From: Trinickia dabaoshanensis
GTDB taxonomy: Bacteria; Pseudomonadota; Gammaproteobacteria; Burkholderiales; Burkholderiaceae
Direction: 5' to 3'
Length of the DNA stretch: 64,000 nucleotides
Assembly: GCF_002879885.1 (NCBI RefSeq)
Contig: NZ_PNYA01000007.1
Coordinates: 124,001-188,000, forward strand
Position numbers and translations under genes: made by a program. Below, piece by piece: positions 7,203 through 15,654 of the stretch (the stretch's first letter is position 1; each line of letters opens with the position of its first letter). Below the pieces are notes generated by a model. The model was not told the DNA's origin. It did not search any database and was given only the letters and a program-made list of their open reading frames with translations.

Positions 7203-8312
7203 ATGGATAGATCGGTTCAGGCATCCTCGGCAAGTGGAGCGGCGGTGGTCGGCGCGGGCCGGTTACGCAGTGAGTTGCCGCGCGATGTGGCCTCCGCCCG
7301 CCTCGTCGACGATACGCGCCACGCCCTCGCACGCATCCTCGCGGGCGACGACGATCGTTTGGCCCTGATCGTCGGGCCATGCTCGATTCACGATCCGGAG
7401 GCGGCCTTCGAGTTCGCTCGACGCCTTGCCCCGCTGCGCGCGCGGCACGCGGACACGCTCGAGATCGTCATGCGCGTGTACTTCGAGAAACCGCGCACGC
7501 GCGGCGGCTGGAAGGGTTTGATCAACGATCCAAGGCTCGACGACAGCTTCCAGATCGAGCAAGGACTGCGGATGGCGCGCGGCATCTTGCTCGGCGTCAA
7601 TGCGCGGGGCGTGCCGGCGGCGACGGAATTTCTCGACCCCATCATCACGCCGTATCTCGAGGATCTCGTTTCCTGGGGCGCCATCGGCGCGCGCACGACC
7701 GAGTCGCAAATCCATCGGCAGGCGGCCTCCGGCGTCGGCGCGCCGATCGGCTTCAAGAACGGCTCGGACGGCAACGTCAAGGTCGCGATCGACGGAGCGC
7801 TCGCTTCGCGCGCTGGGCACCGTTACTTGCGGCCCTCCGAGCGCGGCGGCATCGAGGTCGTGGCCACCACGGGCAACCCCCATACGCACGTCGTGCTGCG
7901 CGGCGGCAAAACACCGAACTACGACGCGCAAAGCGTCGCGAGCGCATGTTCGGCGCTCAGCGAGGCGCGCATGCCGCCGTTCGTCGTCGTCGACGCCAGT
8001 CACGGCAATAGCGGCAAACAGACGCGCGCCCAACTCGACGTCTGCGAAAACCTGGCCTCGCAACTGGAAGCGGGCCAACGAGCGATCGCGGGCGTGATGC
8101 TCGAGTCGTTTCTCGTGGAGGGGCGGCAAGACATCGTGCCGGGCCGTCCGCTCGTTTTCGGTCAAAGCGTGACGGACGCGTGTCTCGGCTGGAACGACAC
8201 CGCCCAGGTCATCGAGCAGCTTTCCGCCGCGATCGCGGCACGCCGGCGATCGCACTCCGGCTTCGTCGCACGGCGCATCCCCGGCATTGCCATCGACGCT
8301 GTGTCTTACTAA
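7203..8312 (+). CDS. 3-deoxy-7-phosphoheptulonate (DAHP) synthase, class I AroFGH type
   Basis: A 369-residue enzyme joining phosphoenolpyruvate and erythrose 4-phosphate, the entry step of the shikimate pathway. All family marks are intact: LIVGPCSIHD with the metal-binding Cys, EKPRTRGGWKGLINDP for PEP binding, WGAIGARTTESQ, GFKNGSDGNVKVAID, and DASHGNS near the C-terminus. In E. coli AroG the segment before GFKNG holds a Ser needed for Phe inhibition; here the segment reads GVGAP and that Ser appears to be Gly, hinting at altered feedback. It is the first gene of a plus-strand unit with a Rieske oxygenase, so it likely boosts precursor supply for that locus rather than serving as the housekeeping copy. 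Confidence 0.93.
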   Translation: MDRSVQASSASGAAVVGAGRLRSELPRDVASARLVDDTRHALARILAGDDDRLALIVGPCSIHDPEAAFEFARRLAPLRARHADTLEIVMRVYFEKPRTRGGWKGLINDPRLDDSFQIEQGLRMARGILLGVNARGVPAATEFLDPIITPYLEDLVSWGAIGARTTESQIHRQAASGVGAPIGFKNGSDGNVKVAIDGALASRAGHRYLRPSERGGIEVVATTGNPHTHVVLRGGKTPNYDAQSVASACSALSEARMPPFVVVDASHGNSGKQTRAQLDVCENLASQLEAGQRAIAGVMLESFLVEGRQDIVPGRPLVFGQSVTDACLGWNDTAQVIEQLSAAIAARRRSHSGFVARRIPGIAIDAVSY

Positions 8313-8323
8313 AAGGAGTTGTC

Positions 8324-9583
8324 TTGAACGCACCGAACGATATTGCGCACACCCTCGACTGGAAGGGGGAAGGCGCCAGCAGAACGCCGTATGCGGCCTA
8401 TACGAGCGAAGAGCTTTATCAACGAGAGCTGGAGCGGCTCTTCTACGGCAAGCATTGGTGCTATATCGGCCTCGAAGCCGAGGTGCCGGCGCCGGGCGAC
8501 TTCCAGCGCACCGAAGTGGGCGAACGTTCGGTCATCATGACGCGGACCGAGGACAACGAAGTCGTCGTCTTCGAAAACGCCTGCGCGCACCGCGGGATGC
8601 AGTTCTGCCGCGAGCGGGCCGGGAAGGCGAAAGACTTCCACTGCCCGTATCACCAGTGGAACTACGATTTGAAGGGCAACCTGATCGGCGTGCCGTTCCG
8701 GCGCGGCGTGCGGCAAGCGGGCAAGATCAACGGCGGCATGCCGCCCGAGTTCGATCCGAGCCAGCATTCGTTGCGCCGGTTGCGCGTGTCGACGCGCGGC
8801 GGGGCGGTGTTCGCGTCGTTCGACCAGGACGTCGAATCGTTCGAGGATTTCCTCGGCCCGAAGATCCTGCATTACTACGACCGCCTTTTTCACGGCCCGA
8901 AGCTCACGTTGCTCGGCTATACGCGCCAGCGCGTGCCGAGCAATTGGAAACTGATGGTCGAGAACATCAAAGACCCGTATCACGCCGGCCTGCTGCATAC
9001 GTGGTTCGTCAATTTCGGGCTCTGGCGCGCGGACAATCCGGCACAGCTCGTGACCGATGCGCATCACCGGCACGGCGCGATGATCTCGATTCGCAGCGGC
9101 GGCGGCGGCGGTGAAGTGACGCACAACGTGACGAGCTTCAAGGAGCGTATGACGCTGCACGACGATCGTTTCCTCGATGTGGTGCATGAACCCTGGTGGG
9201 GCGATCCGACGGTCGTCATGCTGACGCTGATGCCGAGCGTGATCATCCAGCAGCAGGTGAACGCGCTTTCGACGCGGCGCATCCGTCCCGTGAGCCCGGG
9301 CGTGTTCGACTACGTCTGGACCCACTTCGGATTCGAAACCGATGACGAGGAAATGACGCGCCGGCGTTTGCGGCAGGCGAATCTGTTCGGTCCGGCCGGC
9401 TTCGTGTCGGCCGACGACGGGGAAGTCATCGAGTGCGTGCAGCAAAACTTCGACCATATCCCGGAGGGCAACGTCTACAACGAACTGGGTGGACGCGGCG
9501 TGGACGATCACACCGATCACATGGTCAGCGAGACCCTCGTGCGCGGTATGTATGAATACTGGCGCAAAGTGATGGAGGCCTAA
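8324..9583 (+). CDS. Rieske aromatic-ring-hydroxylating oxygenase, alpha subunit
   Basis: A 419-residue large subunit. The Rieske 2Fe-2S motif is CAHRGMQFC...FHCPYHQW (Cys-X-His, then Cys-X2-His) near residues 85-110. The mononuclear iron site is in ENIKDPYHAGLLHTW (Asp and two His). It resembles alpha subunits of the salicylate 5-hydroxylase/anthranilate dioxygenase group. Translation most likely begins at a TTG at 8324, directly after an AAAAGGAG six bases upstream; no better start exists before the conserved N-terminus. The gene starts 12 bases after the DAHP synthase stop, so it is in the same operon. The substrate is unknown; aromatic hydroxylation of a pathway intermediate is inferred. 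Confidence 0.92.
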   Translation: MNAPNDIAHTLDWKGEGASRTPYAAYTSEELYQRELERLFYGKHWCYIGLEAEVPAPGDFQRTEVGERSVIMTRTEDNEVVVFENACAHRGMQFCRERAGKAKDFHCPYHQWNYDLKGNLIGVPFRRGVRQAGKINGGMPPEFDPSQHSLRRLRVSTRGGAVFASFDQDVESFEDFLGPKILHYYDRLFHGPKLTLLGYTRQRVPSNWKLMVENIKDPYHAGLLHTWFVNFGLWRADNPAQLVTDAHHRHGAMISIRSGGGGGEVTHNVTSFKERMTLHDDRFLDVVHEPWWGDPTVVMLTLMPSVIIQQQVNALSTRRIRPVSPGVFDYVWTHFGFETDDEEMTRRRLRQANLFGPAGFVSADDGEVIECVQQNFDHIPEGNVYNELGGRGVDDHTDHMVSETLVRGMYEYWRKVMEA

Positions 9584-10117
9584 ATGACGACGATCGCCAC
9601 ATTGGCTCATGTTCATGCTCAGGCGAACGCGCCGCGCGCGACGGAAGTGACGTTCGCCGACTACTATGCCCTCGTCGAGCTCAACGCACGCTATGCGTCG
9701 GTGCTCGACACCGGCGATTGGGACGCGTGGCCCGAGTTCTTCGAAGAGGTCTGCCGCTACGAGCTCGTGCCGCGCGAGAACCACGAGCGGCGTCTTCCGC
9801 TCGCGCTGCTCGCCTTCGAAAGCAAGGGGATGCTGAAGGATCGCGTGTACGGCATCAAGGAAACGCTGTTCTTCGATCCGTACTATCAGCGCCACATCAT
9901 CGGCACGCCGCTCATCACCTACATCGACGATTCGGTCATCGAGGCGCGGACGAACTACGCGGTGCTGCGCACGAAGTCGGAACAGGCAACGGACGTCTAC
10001 AACGCGGGCTTCTACATCGATCGCATCCGTCGCACGGAACAGGGGCTGCGGTTCGAGTCGCGCATCTGCGTGTACGACAGCGAAATGGTTCCGAACTCGA
10101 TCATCTATCCGATCTGA
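9584..10117 (+). CDS. Rieske aromatic-ring-hydroxylating oxygenase, beta subunit
   Basis: A 177-residue small subunit with the cystatin/NTF2-like fold of ring-hydroxylating dioxygenases. Recognisable stretches are YYALVELNARYASVLDTGDW near the N-terminus and the C-terminal RFESRICVYDSEMVPNSI. It has a structural role in the alpha3beta3 oxygenase. The ATG directly abuts the alpha stop codon, giving tight coupling. No catalytic residues are expected in this subunit. Confidence 0.9.
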   Translation: MTTIATLAHVHAQANAPRATEVTFADYYALVELNARYASVLDTGDWDAWPEFFEEVCRYELVPRENHERRLPLALLAFESKGMLKDRVYGIKETLFFDPYYQRHIIGTPLITYIDDSVIEARTNYAVLRTKSEQATDVYNAGFYIDRIRRTEQGLRFESRICVYDSEMVPNSIIYPI

Positions 10118-10129
10118 CGGGAGCGCGCT

Positions 10130-10477
10130 ATGAGCAACGAGTGGATCGATGTCGTCGATCCGGACGTCGTGCGTGCCGAGGGTCTGGCGGGCGTGTACGT
10201 CGCCGGGCGGGACATCGCGCTGTTCGCGGTCGGCGATGAAATTTTCGCGACCGATAACCGGTGCCCGCACGGCGAGGCACGCCTAACCGATGGCTTTTTG
10301 CTCGACGACGAGATCGAGTGTCCGCTTCATCAAGGGCGTTTCAGCGTGCGCACGGGGATGGCGATGTGCGCGCCCGTGACGGGTTGCATCCGGACCTATC
10401 CCGTGAAAATCGAGAACGCCAGGATCTTGCTGCAACTCGAGACGGACGACGTCTCGGCGCAATCGGGAGAGCAATGA
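10130..10477 (+). CDS. Rieske-type ferredoxin component
   Basis: A 115-residue Rieske ferredoxin that would carry electrons to the alpha subunit. The cluster motif is CPHGEA...ECPLHQGRF (Cys-X-His and Cys-X2-His). GGGAGCG stands just upstream of the ATG. It follows the beta subunit by 12 bases. No ferredoxin reductase gene is in the operon or anywhere in the window, so the reductase must come from elsewhere. The C-terminal tail after the fold ([12 protein letters not shown]) is a short extension. Confidence 0.92.
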   Translation: MSNEWIDVVDPDVVRAEGLAGVYVAGRDIALFAVGDEIFATDNRCPHGEARLTDGFLLDDEIECPLHQGRFSVRTGMAMCAPVTGCIRTYPVKIENARILLQLETDDVSAQSGEQ

Positions 10478-10764
10478 TGAGCGCTTATGTCGTGGTGGAC
10501 GTGGACGTGCTGGACCCCGACGGCCTCGCCGCCTATCGCCAGGCGGGCGTGCCGACGATCGCCGCGCACGGCGGCCGCGTGCTGGCGCGCAGCGACGATG
10601 TGGTCGTGTTGGAGGGCGAATGGAAGCCGCGGCGGGTGGTCGTGCTCGAGTTCGACGACATCGAGACCGTGCACCGCTGGCATGCCTCGCCCGAGTACCA
10701 GCGCGCACGGCTGTTGCGTCTCGAGGCGGCGCGGACGCAGTCGATCGCGGTGCCGGGCGTATAG
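10477..10764 (+). CDS. DUF1330 family protein (first of a tandem pair)
   Basis: A 95-residue alpha/beta-barrel-like protein of the DUF1330 family (ferredoxin-like dimeric fold). It begins YVVVDVDVLDPDGLAAYR and contains VVVLEGEWKPRRVVVLEFDD. Two in-frame ATGs occur, at 10474 and 10477; the second has better spacing from GGGAG and matches the start of its paralogue. The start overlaps the ferredoxin stop, so translation is probably coupled. The biochemical function of the family is not established. Its place in a Rieske operon suggests handling of an unstable oxidised product, which is only a guess. Confidence 0.85.
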   Translation: MSAYVVVDVDVLDPDGLAAYRQAGVPTIAAHGGRVLARSDDVVVLEGEWKPRRVVVLEFDDIETVHRWHASPEYQRARLLRLEAARTQSIAVPGV

Positions 10765-10800
10765 CGCCCGGCCCGCGTTTCCCACATCACAGGAGAAAAC

Positions 10801-11130
10801 ATGTCCGCATTCGTGATTTTCGATATCGACGTGCACGACCCCGAAGCCTATGAGGGATACCGCCGAATCGGCGCGCCGACCGTCGCCGCATTCGGTGGGC
10901 GTTTCCTCGTGCGCGGCGGCGAGACGGAAACGCTCGAAGGCGATTGGTCGCCTAAGCGCGTGGTCGTGCTCGAATTCGAATCGGCCGAGCGCGCCCGGGC
11001 CTGGTATCGCTCGGAGTCGTATCAGGAAGCCAAGCGGTTGCGCGAAGGGGCCGCGCATACGATCGGTATCCTGACCGACGGCTATGCGCCCGCGCCCGTT
11101 GCGGCCGAGGTATCGACCCCGGTGTCGTAA
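10801..11130 (+). CDS. DUF1330 family protein (second of a tandem pair)
   Basis: A 109-residue paralogue of the preceding protein: both share an FDIDVHDPEAYEGY-like opening and an EGDWSPKRVVVLEFES-like core, indicating tandem duplication. It has a Pro/Ala-rich tail of about 15 residues that the first copy lacks. A good AGGAG lies eight bases before the ATG. It is the last gene of the plus-strand unit and runs towards the exporter genes. The function is unknown. Confidence 0.85.
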   Translation: MSAFVIFDIDVHDPEAYEGYRRIGAPTVAAFGGRFLVRGGETETLEGDWSPKRVVVLEFESAERARAWYRSESYQEAKRLREGAAHTIGILTDGYAPAPVAAEVSTPVS

Positions 11131-11200
11131 CGATCGGCGGGCGATGAGCGGGTTCTATCCGATCGTCCTCGTCTTCGTCTAACAGCTAAGTGCGGTGCTT

Positions 11201-11231
11201 GCGGCGGCCTCGCGTCATGCGATGCCGCCGC
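11201..11231. terminator. Hairpin between convergent operons
   Basis: GCGGCGGC at 11201-11208 pairs perfectly with GCCGCCGC at 11224-11231. It lies between the DUF1330 unit and the exporter unit, which converge here. There is no T run, so it may act weakly or with Rho. Confidence 0.35.
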
Positions 11232-11255
11232 TCTCGTTTGAGAGCCGTTCGACGT

Positions 11256-12800
11256 TCAGACTCGCCGGTAGCGAATGGACCACACGAGCGCCAGCGTCGC
11301 GACGAATAGCAGCACGGAGCCGAACGAAAAATCGTTCAAGGCCAGCATATGGGCTTGGATCTCGATCGAATGCGCGACCGACGCCAGCGCGCCGGCCGGC
11401 GACATGCCGCTATGTTCGAGTTTGGCGAGCCAGTCGCTCGTGCCCGGATCGAATGGCGTGATGCGATCGACGAGGTAGGTGCGATGCACGCGGGCGCGGC
11501 GTTCGAAGTAGGTCGGTGCGATCGAGGTCGCCATACTCGTGCCGAGCCGGCGCAAGGCGTTTTGCAGGCCCGAGGCCGCCGGCAGCCGGTCGCGCGGCAG
11601 GCCCGCGATGGAAAGCGAGACGAGCGGCGTGATGAAGAAGGCGGTGGCCGCGCCCATCAGCAGCGAATTGGCCGCGATGTCGCCGATCGTCACGTCGGTG
11701 GTAAATCCCATCCGCCAAAACGAGGCGGCGCCCCAGCCGACGAGTGCGATCGTCGCGAGCCCGCGCGGATCGGTGCGGCCCTGGAAGCGGCCGAGGAGCG
11801 GCGCGATGACGATCCCGGCGATACCGAGCGGCGCGGTCGCGATGCCGGCCCAGGTGGCCGTGTACTCCTGCTGCGTCTGCAGCCAGAGCGGTACGAGCAC
11901 CAGCGCGCCGTAATAGACCGCGAACCCGACCATGACCGAGAGCGTGCCGGCCGTGAATTCGCGATTCGCGAAGAGCCGCAGGTCGACGATCGGGTGTGCC
12001 TCGGTCAATTCCCATACGATGAGCGCGCAAAAGGACACGACGCACACGAGCGCGAGCGTGCGAATCTCGGTCGATGCGAACCAGTCGAGGTTTTCTCCAC
12101 GATCGAGCAGCAACTGCAGCGAACCGAAGGTTGCCGCGAGCAGGGCGAGGCCCACCATGTCCACGGGCAAGCGCCGTGTGGGATTGTCGCGCCCCTTCAA
12201 AAACCGCATCAGCACGAGCAGGACGGCGGCGCCGGTCGGAACGTTGACGTAAAAGATGTACGGCCATGTGATGTTGTCGGTGATCCAGCCGCCGATGATC
12301 GGGCCGAGTACGGGGGCGACGAACGTGGTGGTTTGCCAGACCGCCAGCGCGACGTTACGGCGCGAGGGCGGAAACACGGCCATGAGGAGCGCTTGCGATA
12401 ACGCCGTGATCGGACCCGACGCCGCGCCCTGCAACGCGCGGAAAACCAGCAGCGATTCGAAGTTGGGCGCGAGGCCGCAGAGGATCGACGTCGCCACGAA
12501 CAGGATCAGCGATACGCGAAAGAGCAGCACCTGCCCGAAACGCTGGGCGAGCCAACCCGTGAGCGGCAGCGTGATGGCAAGCGGCGTCGCGAACGAGGTC
12601 AGCATCCACGTGCCCATGTCCGGTGCGACGCCGAGGTCCCCCGCGATCGTCGGCACCGCGACGTTCGCGATCGTCAGGTCGAGCGTCTGCATGAAGTTCG
12701 CCACGCTGATGGCGACGGCGACGAAGACGAGCGCCGTGCCCGTCATGGGTTCGAGCGGCTGCTTGGGCGCCGCGATGGAGTTGATCGACGCCATGGTCAC
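11256..12800 (-). CDS. DHA2-family (EmrB-like) drug efflux transporter
   Basis: A 514-residue major-facilitator protein with the 14-helix DHA2 layout. Marks include LDLTIANVAVPTIAGDLG in helix 1, the motif-A-like GWLAQRFGQ loop, and QGAASGPITALSQALLM. It is the inner-membrane pump of an EmrAB-type tripartite system. A GTG at 12800 overlaps the fusion-protein stop (GTGA); an ATG at 12794 is an equally possible start. It is the last gene of the minus-strand unit and, with the two genes upstream, should export the product of the locus. Confidence 0.92.
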   Translation of the reverse strand: MTMASINSIAAPKQPLEPMTGTALVFVAVAISVANFMQTLDLTIANVAVPTIAGDLGVAPDMGTWMLTSFATPLAITLPLTGWLAQRFGQVLLFRVSLILFVATSILCGLAPNFESLLVFRALQGAASGPITALSQALLMAVFPPSRRNVALAVWQTTTFVAPVLGPIIGGWITDNITWPYIFYVNVPTGAAVLLVLMRFLKGRDNPTRRLPVDMVGLALLAATFGSLQLLLDRGENLDWFASTEIRTLALVCVVSFCALIVWELTEAHPIVDLRLFANREFTAGTLSVMVGFAVYYGALVLVPLWLQTQQEYTATWAGIATAPLGIAGIVIAPLLGRFQGRTDPRGLATIALVGWGAASFWRMGFTTDVTIGDIAANSLLMGAATAFFITPLVSLSIAGLPRDRLPAASGLQNALRRLGTSMATSIAPTYFERRARVHRTYLVDRITPFDPGTSDWLAKLEHSGMSPAGALASVAHSIEIQAHMLALNDFSFGSVLLFVATLALVWSIRYRRV

Positions 12801-14011
12801 GCCCCCGGCTCGTGCGCGCCGGCACCGCTATTGGCGCGAATCGTTTCGGTCACGAGCGCGTCACCCGCCTCGTCGTCGCCACGGTAGACGGTGGTTTGGT
12901 CGATCGGCGCGGGCGCGGTGGCGAGCGCGGGCGGCGTCGATGCCGATGCCGTCCCTGCTCGATGGCCGAGCGGTACCGATGCGGTCATCGACAACCCGAT
13001 GCGCAGCGGATGCGCGCGCAACTCGGCCGGATCGAGCGCGATCCGCACCGGCACGCGCTGCACGACCTTGATCCAGTTTCCGGTTGCGTTTTGCGCCGGG
13101 ACGGAGGCGAAGGCCGCGCCCGTCCCCGCTTCGATGCCGTCGATGCGGCCGTGAAAGACGACATCGGGGCCGTACAGGTCCGAGCGCAGCTCCACGGCCT
13201 GCGCCGGCTGCATCTCGCGCAACTGCGATTCCTTGAAGTTCGCCTCGACCCAAACGCGGTCGAGCGGCACCAACGCCATGGCGATCGTGCCCGGCGCGAC
13301 ATGCTGGCCGACTTGCACGACGCGGTGCGTAATGAGCCCGCCGACGGGCGCGCGCGTTTGAACGCGCCGCAGCGCGAGGGCCGCGCTGCGCACGCGGGCG
13401 GCCGCTTCGCGCACGAGCGGGTTCGATTCGATCGACGTGCTGTCGGTTTTCGCGAGCGCGGCCTCGTACGACGCTTGCTGCGCGCTCAGCGATGCCGAGG
13501 CGCTCGTCATCGCATCGCGCGCATGACGGATGTCCTCGCGCGAGACGCCGCCGTCTTGCGCGAGGCTTTCGCGCCGCCGCAAATCGTCGCTCGCTTTCGC
13601 CAGCTCGGATCGTTGCAGTAGGATCTGGGCGGTTTCGCGCGAGACGTCGGCGCGCGCGGTCCGGTATGCGCGCACCGCATGCGCAAGCTCGGCGACGGCG
13701 GCATCGAGCGCGAGACGCGCGTCGGTACTGTCCACGCGGAAAAGGGGATCGCCGGGATGGACCCATTGGGCGTTTTCGACCATCACGGCATCGACGGTGC
13801 CGTTCACGAGCGACGAGACTTGCACGACGTCGCCGGCTACGTAGGCATCGTCGGTCGTTTCGACGCCGCGCGTCGCCGACCAGTAGGCCACACCGGCGCC
13901 GGCCGCCACGGCCAGCGCGACGAAGAACAAGCGGAAGCGGCGCCGCCGGGCGGCGCGCAGACCCGCGGCGAGCGCTTCTTGCTCGGCCGCGGACGTTTCG
14001 ATGACAGTCAT
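12797..14011 (-). CDS. EmrA/HlyD-type membrane fusion protein
   Basis: A 404-residue periplasmic adaptor. One transmembrane helix sits near residues 27-45 (FRLFFVALAVAAGAGVAYW), followed by the biotinyl-lipoyl-like domain (TTDDAYVAGDVVQVSSLVNG), a coiled-coil hairpin, and the second lipoyl half (RAPVGGLITHRVVQVGQHV). It links the DHA2 pump to the outer-membrane channel. It overlaps the channel gene by four bases and the pump gene by a few bases, so all three are translated together. The C-terminal tail rich in Ala/Pro is poorly conserved. Confidence 0.92.
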   Translation of the reverse strand: MTVIETSAAEQEALAAGLRAARRRRFRLFFVALAVAAGAGVAYWSATRGVETTDDAYVAGDVVQVSSLVNGTVDAVMVENAQWVHPGDPLFRVDSTDARLALDAAVAELAHAVRAYRTARADVSRETAQILLQRSELAKASDDLRRRESLAQDGGVSREDIRHARDAMTSASASLSAQQASYEAALAKTDSTSIESNPLVREAAARVRSAALALRRVQTRAPVGGLITHRVVQVGQHVAPGTIAMALVPLDRVWVEANFKESQLREMQPAQAVELRSDLYGPDVVFHGRIDGIEAGTGAAFASVPAQNATGNWIKVVQRVPVRIALDPAELRAHPLRIGLSMTASVPLGHRAGTASASTPPALATAPAPIDQTTVYRGDDEAGDALVTETIRANSGAGAHEPGA

Positions 14012-15459
14012 GGTTGGACTCCAACAGGCGTGCTGGCGCCGCCGAGCGCGGTGATCAACCGGACATGCTCGATGGCGAAAGAGGCGTCCGCTTGCGCAAC
14101 GGACGTACGGTCTTCAAGCAAGCGGCCTTGCGCGAGCAAGACGTCCAGATAGCCGGTGATGCCTTTGGCGTACCGGCGTGTTTCGACGTCGTAGGTTTGC
14201 TGCGCGCGCTCGAGTGCTTGCCGCTGCCAATCGCGCTCGCGCGAGAGCGCGTCGATTTGCGTCAGGGCGTCGCTGACCTCGGCGAGTGCGCCCACGACGG
14301 TGTCGTCGTAAGCCGCGACGGCCGCGTTGTAGGCCGAGTTCCGCGCGCGCAGCGCCGCCCGCAAGCGGCCGCCTTCGAAGATGGGCAGGGTCAGCGCGGG
14401 GCCGGCGCCGAACGTTCCGCTATTGCCGTGCAGCAGCGCGCGAAAGCCGAAGCTCTGCACGCCCGCGAAGGCGAGCAGATCGATATCCGGGTAGAACGCC
14501 GCGCGCGCCGCCTCGATGCCTGCGGCGTTCGCCTCGACGTCGTAACGCGCGGCGAGCACGTCGGGGCGCCGCCCGATGAGCGAGGCGGGCAGCACGGCCG
14601 GCAGCGGCATGCGCGCGGCGAGTATGCCGGCCGGCGCGACGAGAGTGTCGGCGTAGCCGGGGCCGCGGCCGACGAGCGCCGCGAGCCGATGCCTGAGCCC
14701 GGCCACCGCGGCGCGGTGCCGCTCGATGCCGGCCCGCGCGAGCGGTACCGGCTCCCCCGCGCGCAGCGCGGCCGTCCGCATGTCAATCCCGGCATCGACG
14801 CGCGCCGTCGTCAGCTTCAATAAATGCTCGTGCTGAGTGAGCGTGTCTTGCGCAATCGCGAGCAACTGCTGCTCTAGCGCGAGTTGCAGATACGTTTCGA
14901 CGATGGCGGCCTCGAGGGATACCGTCGCCGCGGTTTCGAGCGCTTGCTGTTGGTCGGCATGCAAGCGCGCGGCGCGAGCCGTCGCCCGTAGACGGCCGGC
15001 CAAGTCGAGATCGAAAGACGCGGTAACGAGCGCCTGCGTATCGACTTGCCAATGTCCGGCCGCGGGCGGCGGCGTGCGATAGCTCTTCGACAAGCGTTGC
15101 GGGATGGCATCGGCCTTCGCATCGACCATCGGCAAGCCGGCGGCTCGCTCGACATCCGCCTCGGCGAGCGCTTGTTGCACGCGCTCGTGCTGCACGCGTA
15201 GCGAAGGCGCGCCAAAGCGTGCGTCGTCCACGATGCGATCGAGTTGGGCGTCGCCGAACGCATCCCACCATCGCGGCGCGGGCTGCTCGCCGGCCGAGGC
15301 ACGGCGGATGGCGGCGCCGGCATCGAATCGTTCGACAGGAGTGATGGTGGCGGTGGGCGGTTGCTCGCCGAACGGTGCGCAGCCCGAAAGCGCCGCCGCG
15401 GCAAGCGCGGCGGCGAGTCGCGCGCTTCGAGGTCGCGCTCTGAATGTTCTCGTGAGCAT
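14008..15459 (-). CDS. NodT-family outer-membrane efflux lipoprotein
   Basis: A 483-residue TolC-like channel of the NodT family. The lipobox LAAAALSGC near residues 19-27 marks it as a lipoprotein. Two long repeated helical halves follow, each with the family features (SFDLDLAGRLRATARAARLH and ALTLPIFEGGRLRAALRAR), and the motif LIGRRPDVLAARYDVEAN. It is the outer-membrane part of the tripartite pump. It starts 195 bases after the DAHP-synthase-like gene, and this gap holds a 28-base palindrome, so the exporter may have its own promoter. Confidence 0.92.
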   Translation of the reverse strand: MLTRTFRARPRSARLAAALAAAALSGCAPFGEQPPTATITPVERFDAGAAIRRASAGEQPAPRWWDAFGDAQLDRIVDDARFGAPSLRVQHERVQQALAEADVERAAGLPMVDAKADAIPQRLSKSYRTPPPAAGHWQVDTQALVTASFDLDLAGRLRATARAARLHADQQQALETAATVSLEAAIVETYLQLALEQQLLAIAQDTLTQHEHLLKLTTARVDAGIDMRTAALRAGEPVPLARAGIERHRAAVAGLRHRLAALVGRGPGYADTLVAPAGILAARMPLPAVLPASLIGRRPDVLAARYDVEANAAGIEAARAAFYPDIDLLAFAGVQSFGFRALLHGNSGTFGAGPALTLPIFEGGRLRAALRARNSAYNAAVAAYDDTVVGALAEVSDALTQIDALSRERDWQRQALERAQQTYDVETRRYAKGITGYLDVLLAQGRLLEDRTSVAQADASFAIEHVRLITALGGASTPVGVQP

Positions 15460-15488
15460 GGGTCGTGGACTCCGCTCCCCCGTGGGTG

Positions 15489-15516
15489 ATTGTCTTAAGA
15501 TATATCTTTAGACAAT
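15489..15516. promoter_or_regulatory. 28-base near-perfect palindrome, likely operator of the exporter genes
   Basis: ATTGTCTTAAGATA at 15489-15502 is followed by its near-exact complement TATCTTTAGACAAT at 15503-15516; only one base pair of the two arms is mismatched. It stands 30 bases upstream of the channel gene start. Size and symmetry fit a dimeric repressor of the MarR, PadR or TetR type. No such regulator gene adjoins it, so the binding protein would be encoded elsewhere. Confidence 0.65.
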
Positions 15517-15654
15517 ACGACCAACTCGGCAACTGCTAGAAATGTCAGTCGCGCCGCCCGCGAAGGGCGGGACGCAGGGCGTGGCGGATCGAGCGCGTAC
15601 GAAGAGCGCCGCCGCTCAACCAAGCGGCTTGGGGCTGCGAAGGGCCCCGGCTTC

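Noticed and set aside
8309-10270. Open frame of 653 codons antisense to the Rieske genes
   Set aside because: Long antisense frames are common in this GC-rich DNA; the sense strand encodes the intact oxygenase, whose motifs explain the region.
11201-15460. RND pump or type I secretion system instead of a tripartite DHA2 pump
   Set aside because: The inner-membrane protein is a 14-helix DHA2 MFS pump, with neither RND nor ABC features.
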